Of a stretch of DNA of 64,000 nucleotides, positions 58,492 through 64,000 are shown piece after piece. The notes below the pieces were generated by a model that saw nothing but the letters and a program-made list of their open reading frames with translations, did no database searches and was not told where the DNA came from. Both the position numbers and the translations under genes were made by a program. Position 1 is the first letter of the stretch; each line of letters begins with the position of its first letter. This DNA comes from Terriglobia bacterium (GTDB lineage: Bacteria; Acidobacteriota; Terriglobia; Terriglobales; Acidobacteriaceae). The DNA lies in contig JAIQGK010000003.1 in the NCBI GenBank assembly GCA_020072645.1, forward strand, positions 1-64,000, read 5' to 3'.

Positions 58492-59228
58492 GTTCTTGCT
58501 TTTCTCCAAGCAAAACAAATCCCGCTACCAGTTACTTGGGATTATTTGTCGTGTCAGTATCTATTCTTAAAGGCGTGATCGTCAATCAGAACTGCTGGCT
58601 TTGTAGTACCTGCTCTGATCCGGATCGTGTGCGGCAATTTGAGTTGGTCACAACTTGGCAACTCAAACGCCCAAAAACCCTTGACTATCAGTGCAAGCGG
58701 AAGACCATTTCGTGCGGCGCTAAGACCGCGCTAAAACAACGCTAAAAACAACGCTAGATACGCGTTACATGCCTGTTGCTTTTCCACCCACATGTGTGGG
58801 GCACTGCTTCAAACCGACACACCAAGGGTACTGAACCAAATCTGGTGCAGTCACCTCTCTCGTCAATGGAGAATGCTGCTGCGGAGGTTTATAATCTGGA
58901 TTCGTAACCTGTTTGCCTCATGGCTAACTTGCTCTGCCGATTTAAGGTAAGCTGAGTGGTTATACAAATGCAGTAGTGTTGAAACAGCATTTGGCTCTTG
59001 GCAGGGAAGAGGCGCTTTTTTTAAAGCTTCTCTCAGAGTGAAACGGTGTTCTCTCTACCTAGGGCGGCAACAGTTTGGTTTTGTTCTGCAACTTTATATG
59101 ATGGAAGACGTTTAAGACGTTTGGAAGGGGATTGGACGTAAATTGGAAGTTCTAAAATCTGGTCCGCTGAAAATTGTGGGGAATTGGATCGCTAGGCCCG
59201 CTTGGATGTATGCAAGGGAGGCTGGCGG
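58492..59228. other. divergent regulatory region of the exopolysaccharide locus
   Basis: These 737 bases separate ugd from the Wzz-like gene. They hold four direct CGCTA repeats at 58718-58756, a short palindrome CCCACA-TG-TGTGGG at 58787-58800, and a weak GG-N10-GC pattern at 59000-59013 that only loosely resembles a sigma54 promoter. A/T-rich CTTTATATGATGG near 59090 may be a -10 region. No coding frame is convincing. Confidence 0.5.
58718..58756. repeat. helically phased CGCTA direct repeats
   Basis: CGCTA occurs at 58718, 58729, 58740 and 58752, spacing 11, 11 and 12 bases, with surrounding AAAACAA in the middle copies. The spacing equals one DNA turn, as in arrays of regulator sites. 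Confidence 0.6.
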
Positions 59229-60542
59229 ATGCCGCTAAGCGAGGCCGAAAGAGAAGTTCTCAGAAGTGAAGCCAATGGGACCCAACTGTCTGCGCCCAGC
59301 CCAGGCTGGCTGCGGTGGACAGATGCGCTTTACCATCTCTGGCTCCAGCGCCGCCAGATCTTTCGATGGGTGCTCCTCGGCTTTGTCCTGTCCCTGATCG
59401 TCGCCTGGCGTTATCCCAAATATGAAAGCACTGCCCAGATCATGCCCCCGGATAGCGGCGGTTCTGGGCTAGCTTCACTTGTTCCCGCTCTTTCAAAATC
59501 GCCTGGCCTTATTGGCATGGCGGGCGACCTCATGGGGATGAAAAGCACGAGCGCCATTTTCGCCAGAGTGCTGGAAAGCCGCACCGTTCAGGACAACCTG
59601 ATCAACCGTTTTGATCTGCGCAAGAGGTACGACAAGTCCTACATGGAAGATGCACGAAAGAAACTTTCGTCTCGCACCGCGATTAGTGAAGATAAAAAGA
59701 GCGGCGTGATTGCCATCTCCGTGCGCGACCATGACGCCGCATTGGCCGCTGAACTTGCCAATGCCTATGTAGAGGAACTCGGTTCGGTCATGGCCAAGGT
59801 TTCCACCTCAGCAGCGCGCCGCGAACGCATTTTTATCGAGGGCCGGCTGGCCGATGAAAACAGCAATCTGCAGGATGCGGAGCGGCAATTCAGCCAATTT
59901 GCCAGTACCAACATGGCATTGGATGTGCCGGAACAGACCAAAGTCACAGTCGAGGCCGCAGCCAGGCTTCAGGGTGAGTTGATCGCGGCAAAGGCGCAAC
60001 TGGAAGGACTGAAGCAGACTTACACGGAAGAGAATATTCGCGTAAAGAGCGTGCAGGCCCATGTGAATGAACTGGAACGCGCATTGGCCAAGCTCAATTC
60101 GGGCCGCGCGTCGGGCGTCCAGGATCCCACCAGTCCCTACCCTTCAGTCAAGAACCTGCCATTGCTGGGAGTGAAGTGGGCCGATCTTTATCGTCAAACT
60201 AAGATTCGCGAAACGGTAGTCGAATTGCTTACACAGCAATATGAAATGGCCAGAATCCAGGAAGCCAAGGAAATCCCGTCCGTCAAAATATTGGATCCCG
60301 CTTCAACCCCGGAGAGAAGAGAACCTTCATGGAAGGTCATTATTCCTCTGGGAACATTGCTGAGCGCGTTGCTGGCTTGCCTGGGTTACGTCATCAAAAA
60401 CTGGTGGGACCGCTGGGACCAGGATGATCCAAGGCGCATATTGATTTCCCAGGTGCTTCGCGTTGGCCGTAGAAATTCAAGCTCCGTGAGCAGCATCCCG
60501 CGCCATCGTGCAGGACGGCCGGACGAGATTTCGCAGGCATGA
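59229..60542 (+). CDS. Wzz-like polysaccharide co-polymerase / chain-length determinant
   Basis: A 437-residue inner-membrane protein. The ATG at 59229 has AAGGGAGG 7 bases upstream, which decides against the TTG at 59202. The first helix (IFRWVLLGFVLSLIVAW) is near residues 40-56, followed by the periplasmic YPKYESTAQIMPP start typical of Wzz domains, a long coiled-coil region (residues about 185-290: GRLADENSNLQDAERQFSQF, VQAHVNELERALAKL), and the second helix near 375-396 (WKVIIPLGTLLSALLACLGYVI), preceded by the conserved DPASTPERR-EPS. There is no fused tyrosine kinase. It sets chain length in Wzy-dependent export; it is the first gene of the plus-strand polysaccharide operon, 25 bases before the next. 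Confidence 0.87.
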   Translation: MPLSEAEREVLRSEANGTQLSAPSPGWLRWTDALYHLWLQRRQIFRWVLLGFVLSLIVAWRYPKYESTAQIMPPDSGGSGLASLVPALSKSPGLIGMAGDLMGMKSTSAIFARVLESRTVQDNLINRFDLRKRYDKSYMEDARKKLSSRTAISEDKKSGVIAISVRDHDAALAAELANAYVEELGSVMAKVSTSAARRERIFIEGRLADENSNLQDAERQFSQFASTNMALDVPEQTKVTVEAAARLQGELIAAKAQLEGLKQTYTEENIRVKSVQAHVNELERALAKLNSGRASGVQDPTSPYPSVKNLPLLGVKWADLYRQTKIRETVVELLTQQYEMARIQEAKEIPSVKILDPASTPERREPSWKVIIPLGTLLSALLACLGYVIKNWWDRWDQDDPRRILISQVLRVGRRNSSSVSSIPRHRAGRPDEISQA

Positions 60543-60567
60543 GCACAGACACAGTCAGGAGGCTACG

Positions 60568-62055
60568 GTGTCTACACAAGAGGTAATAAAGGAACAAGGT
60601 AATCTCTTGGAAGTGTCGCACTTTGCAGGGACCCAGATTCATCGTGCTCTGGCACATGAAAAAGGGACCGGGCTCGGTGCGGCCGTTGCCATGTTGGAGG
60701 CCCTGATCGTAATCGTTTCCGGTTACGCGGCTTATTCAGGCCGTGACTTTCTGGGCGATCTCGTTGGAGTCTCGCCCGTGGATGTCACCACTCCGCCTCT
60801 TCGTCTGTTTGTATTCCTGCTTACCTATGCCTGCCTCACTGTGATCTGCAACGCCGCCCAAAACCTTTATTCTGATGCTGCAATTCGTTCAGCCAGGGGC
60901 GCACGCGTAAGAATCCTGAAGGGTTTCATGGTGTCTTCCATGATTTCCATCATGATAGTGTTCATCGCGGGCGAACAAGCTGTTCCGCGGTTGATTGTCG
61001 CCAGCACGCCGCTTTTCAGTCTGGCGGGCGTTCTTTGCCTGCGCTACGTGATGGAGCGCTATAACCTGAAGCGGATTGAGCGCGGCATTGGCAATCAGCA
61101 CATCCTTATTGTTGGCAGCGGAGAAGTGGGACAAGCGTTCCGCTCTTATTTACAAAGCCACACTCAGTTGGGCAAAACATTCTGCGGATTTGTAGATTGG
61201 GAACCCGGCACACGGCCTTTCTGCCTGGGCACGCCCGATGATCTGCCGCGCATCCTCACTGAAAACTTTATCGACGAAATTTATTTCACTCCATCCATCA
61301 GCCGTGACTTGGTTGTTCGGATCGTTCTGGAGGCTCGCCGCCAGCGCATTGGCGTTAAGGTTGTCCCTGATCTCTACGGAGGCCTAGCCATCGGCGCCGG
61401 CATGAATTACATCGGCTCCGTTCCAGTGTTGGAACTCAATCGCCAGCCAATACCTGCTCTTGGCCTTTTTGTGAAGCGCCTGATGGACCTGTTTATCAGC
61501 ATCGTTACCTTGACAGTTACTTCTCCTTTGTTGCTGTTGACTGCCATTGCAGTCAAGATCGACTCGCCAGGGCCAATCCTCTATAAAGCATGGCGTGTGG
61601 GCCGCAAAGGACGTAAATTCCGGTGCTATAAATTCCGTACTATGTGTGCCGATGCCGATGCACAAAAGAATGGCCTGATGCATATGAATGAGCGCAACGG
61701 CGCTACCTTCAAGATCGTGGACGATCCTCGCATCACCCGCCTCGGCCGCTTCCTCCGTAAGTACAGCATTGACGAGCTTCCACAACTCTTTAACGTCTTC
61801 AAGGGCGATATGAGCGTGGTGGGGCCGCGTCCGCATCCTGAAGATGATTTCAAGCGCTATGATCTGGAACACTTCCGCCGGCTCGACGTCACGCCCGGAC
61901 TTACTGGTCTTTGGCAGGTGACCGCCCGCCATGATCCATCTTTCGAAAAAAATGTCATGCTTGATCTGGAGTACATTGAAAACTGGAACGTGTTTTTGGA
62001 CCTGAAAATTCTTTGCAAGACCGTTCCTGTCGTCTTTCGAGGCTCTGGTCACTGA
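60568..62055 (+). CDS. polyprenyl-phosphate sugar-1-phosphate transferase (WcaJ/WbaP type)
   Basis: A 495-residue priming enzyme that places the first sugar phosphate on undecaprenyl phosphate. The GTG at 60568 follows AGGAGG by 5 bases; the frame open upstream to 60508 overlaps the previous gene and is not used. Four N-terminal membrane helices (about 45-165) are followed by a cytosolic CoA-binding-like domain ([17 protein letters not shown]) and then a final helix ([24 protein letters not shown]). The catalytic domain contains [41 protein letters not shown] and [11 protein letters not shown]. Which sugar is used cannot be read, but glucose or galactose is usual in this group. Confidence 0.92.
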   Translation: MSTQEVIKEQGNLLEVSHFAGTQIHRALAHEKGTGLGAAVAMLEALIVIVSGYAAYSGRDFLGDLVGVSPVDVTTPPLRLFVFLLTYACLTVICNAAQNLYSDAAIRSARGARVRILKGFMVSSMISIMIVFIAGEQAVPRLIVASTPLFSLAGVLCLRYVMERYNLKRIERGIGNQHILIVGSGEVGQAFRSYLQSHTQLGKTFCGFVDWEPGTRPFCLGTPDDLPRILTENFIDEIYFTPSISRDLVVRIVLEARRQRIGVKVVPDLYGGLAIGAGMNYIGSVPVLELNRQPIPALGLFVKRLMDLFISIVTLTVTSPLLLLTAIAVKIDSPGPILYKAWRVGRKGRKFRCYKFRTMCADADAQKNGLMHMNERNGATFKIVDDPRITRLGRFLRKYSIDELPQLFNVFKGDMSVVGPRPHPEDDFKRYDLEHFRRLDVTPGLTGLWQVTARHDPSFEKNVMLDLEYIENWNVFLDLKILCKTVPVVFRGSGH

Positions 62056-62219
62056 TCATCCGGGCCAATCAGATTTCTCTCCGGAACCGTGCCTGCGCCG
62101 GCGCGTGCAAAGCGCTCTTACTCACTTACAATAGGAAGGCTCAAGTCCAGGAAACAGGAAGAAACCTGTCTTGTGCATATGAGCCGCGTTTAACATGGGC
62201 CTGATGATGGAGAAGCAGC

Positions 62220-63305
62220 ATGGCGCTTAAGCGGGCAGTGATCACTGGCGTGACGGGCCAGGATGGTTCCTATCTCGCGGAGCTTCTTCTGCAAAAGGGC
62301 TATGAAGTCCACGGAATCAGGCGCCGTTCGTCTTCATTCAACACCGGTAGAATCGACCATCTGGTCCAGGACCCGCACACTGAAGGCTGCCGTTTTTTTC
62401 TCCATTATGGTGACATGACTGATTTCAGCAGTCTGAAGCGCACCATACAACTGGTCGAGCCCGATGAAATTTATAACCTCGCGGCCCAAAGCCACGTAGC
62501 TGTATCGTTTGAGCAGCCTGAATACACCGTGGCGTCAGACGCGCTGGGCCCGTTGCGCATGCTGGAAGCGGTCCGCAGTCTCGGCCTGCAGCGCAAAACG
62601 CGGTTCTACCAGGCCTCAACGTCAGAAATGTTCGGCAAAGCGCAGGAAGTTCCCCAGAGTGAGACCACGGCCTTTTATCCGCGATCGCCGTACGGCGTTG
62701 CCAAACTTTATGCTCACTGGATTACTGCCACCTATCGCGAAACGTATGGCATCTACGCCTGCAGCGGGATTCTTTTTAACCATGAGTCGCCGGTGCGCGG
62801 CGAAACCTTTGTTACGCGCAAGATCGTCCGCGCTCTTACGCGCATCCAGTTGGGCGCTCAGGACTGCCTCTATCTCGGCAACCTTGAGGCCAGGCGGGAT
62901 TGGGGCCACGCCCGCGATTACGTGGAAGCGATGTGGCTGATGCTGCAACAGGACCGTCCTGAAGACTACGTGATCGCCACGGGCAAGCAGCATTCGGTTC
63001 GTGACTTTGTTTGTGCCGTGGCGCAAAAGCTTGGGATGGGGCTTCGCTGGGAAGGGAAAGGCCAGGATGGAGCAGCCTTTGACGTTACGACAGGCGAGCG
63101 TATCGTGGCGATTGATCCCCGCTATTTTCGACCGGCCGAAGTTGAAAACCTTTTAGGGAATGCCGCCAAGGCCAGAGAAAAACTTGGATGGACTCCGCGC
63201 ACCACGTTTGACGAACTGGTGACCGAAATGGTGCGGGAAGAATTGGAGATTGCAAAGATGGAAACCTCTGGAAAGAGACAAAGGCCCGCGCGCTTGCTTC
63301 TCTAG
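62220..63305 (+). CDS. gmd: GDP-mannose 4,6-dehydratase
   Basis: A 361-residue short-chain dehydrogenase/reductase-type enzyme converting GDP-D-mannose to GDP-4-keto-6-deoxymannose, the precursor of GDP-L-fucose or GDP-rhamnose. NADP-binding [12 protein letters not shown] (10-21) and [15 protein letters not shown], the active-site Thr, Ser and Glu in STSEMFGK (T134/S135/E136) and the pair Y158 and K162 in [12 protein letters not shown] are present, as is [16 protein letters not shown]. The ATG at 62220 has GGAGA about 8 bases upstream. A reductase such as fcl/wcaG or rmd is expected further along the operon outside the window. It lies 164 bases after the transferase. Confidence 0.95.
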   Translation: MALKRAVITGVTGQDGSYLAELLLQKGYEVHGIRRRSSSFNTGRIDHLVQDPHTEGCRFFLHYGDMTDFSSLKRTIQLVEPDEIYNLAAQSHVAVSFEQPEYTVASDALGPLRMLEAVRSLGLQRKTRFYQASTSEMFGKAQEVPQSETTAFYPRSPYGVAKLYAHWITATYRETYGIYACSGILFNHESPVRGETFVTRKIVRALTRIQLGAQDCLYLGNLEARRDWGHARDYVEAMWLMLQQDRPEDYVIATGKQHSVRDFVCAVAQKLGMGLRWEGKGQDGAAFDVTTGERIVAIDPRYFRPAEVENLLGNAAKAREKLGWTPRTTFDELVTEMVREELEIAKMETSGKRQRPARLLL

Positions 63306-63322
63306 CGCGAAGCAGACAAAGA

Positions 63323-64000
63323 ATGAAGACCATCCCACAAGATATATCTTTAGCCTCGGAGAACCTTGATCCGGAAGTCGTATCTTTCGATACCGCGGTG
63401 CCGAGCGGGCGCTCTCTTGCCGGAAATACTCTGTGGAACCTCTTCGGCAATTGCTTTCCAGTAGTCGTGGCGGTGGTGTGTTTGCCCGTGCTCAAACGCG
63501 GTTTGGGTACGGAACGCCTGGGAATCATCAGCCTGGCATGGGTCGTGATCGGATATTTTAGTTTGTTCGATCTCGGACTTTCACGGGCGCTGACCAAACT
63601 GGTGGCTGAACGACTTGGCCAGCGCCGTCAAGCTGAAATCCCGTCCTTGATCTGGACCTCACTTTTCCTCATGACGGGAGTGGGACTGGTCGGATCAATC
63701 CTGACCCTCTTCCTTACGCCGCTTCTCGTTGAGCGATTGCTAAAAGTCCCAGCTTCGCTTTCTCATGAAGCGCTGGGCTCGTTTTATTGGCTTGGCGCGG
63801 CGGTTCCGATAGTGGTGATTACTGCCGGGCTCCGCGGAGTGCTTGAGGCTGTGCAGCATTTCCGTTTGGCAACCGCCATCCGTGTTCCCATGGGGATCTT
63901 CAGTTATCTGGGACCGGTTGCCCTTCTGCCCTTCACCCATAGCCTGATTCCAATTATTGCGGTACTTGTAGCGGCAAGAATTGTTGCCTGTGCCGCCCAT
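63323..64000 (+). CDS. polysaccharide flippase (Wzx-like), 3' end outside the window
   Basis: The frame opens at ATG 63323, 17 bases after gmd, and stays open to the window edge (226 residues seen). After a polar N-terminus it has GRSLAGNTLWNLFGNCFPVV, a first membrane helix, then VLKRGLGTERLGIISLAWVVIGYFSLFDLGLSRALTK, read as residues about 53-90, and several further helices. The LFDLGLSRALTKLVAE pattern belongs to the PST/MATE-type oligosaccharide flippases that move lipid-linked repeat units across the inner membrane. Homologues have 12-14 helices and about 450 residues, so roughly half is visible. It shares the operon with the Wzz-like and transferase genes. Confidence 0.85.
   Translation, partial: MKTIPQDISLASENLDPEVVSFDTAVPSGRSLAGNTLWNLFGNCFPVVVAVVCLPVLKRGLGTERLGIISLAWVVIGYFSLFDLGLSRALTKLVAERLGQRRQAEIPSLIWTSLFLMTGVGLVGSILTLFLTPLLVERLLKVPASLSHEALGSFYWLGAAVPIVVITAGLRGVLEAVQHFRLATAIRVPMGIFSYLGPVALLPFTHSLIPIIAVLVAARIVACAAH

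Noticed and set aside
59000-59013. Sigma54 promoter before the Wzz-like gene
   Set aside because: GG and GC are 10 bases apart, but the surrounding bases do not match TGGCAC...TTGC well enough to call it.

Overview
The window reads as a chromosomal segment of a Gram-negative soil-type bacterium, most likely an Acidobacteriota member of the Terriglobia. This is an inference from several things: a moderately high GC content, an RND pump with a lipoprotein adaptor, a SurA-type foldase, an egtBD ergothioneine operon, very large secreted proteins built from MBG, DUF11, FN3 and beta-propeller domains, a di-haem peroxidase, and short palindromic intergenic repeats. No rRNA, tRNA or CRISPR array is visible.

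Layout. 1-5.2 kb is a patchwork of small genes: the C-terminal end of an IS481-type transposase at the left edge, an alpha/beta hydrolase, a shortened membrane-fusion-protein homologue, two small exported proteins with promoters almost abutting their start codons, an AT-richer HNH endonuclease gene and a coupled pair of unknown genes. 5.2-9.6 kb is an RND efflux operon (adaptor plus pump) interrupted by a palindromic repeat. 9.6-14.5 kb holds an exported esterase, a hybrid histidine kinase and DNA polymerase IV. 14.8-17.0 kb is an overlapping egtB-egtD pair for ergothioneine. 17.4-26.2 kb holds two metallophosphoesterases, a MITE-like element that supplies the stop codon of the first, an MsbA-like ABC exporter, an exported protein with protein-kinase-like catalytic motifs, a phospholipase D-like protein, a SurA-like foldase and an exported histidine phosphatase.

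26.3-55.2 kb is dominated by minus-strand genes for exported proteins: two paralogous FN3/DUF11 proteins, a 3968-residue protein with three beta-propeller modules and 24 MBG repeats, a small partner encoded just upstream of it, and a three-gene operon of a di-haem peroxidase with insertions, a PKD-like exported protein and a propeller-like protein. Three of these proteins share the uncommon signature W-V-x-D-x3-G-x-C-R-x-D. Together they look like an extracellular matrix, adhesion or redox apparatus of unknown function; this is the most promising undescribed material in the window.

55.9-56.9 kb holds a membrane protein gene that appears frameshifted. 57.1-64 kb is an exopolysaccharide locus: UDP-glucose dehydrogenase on the minus strand, then a divergent Wzz-like protein, polyprenyl-phosphate sugar transferase, GDP-mannose 4,6-dehydratase and a flippase cut by the window edge. 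These would supply UDP-glucuronate and GDP-deoxyhexose, build the lipid-linked unit, flip it and control chain length.
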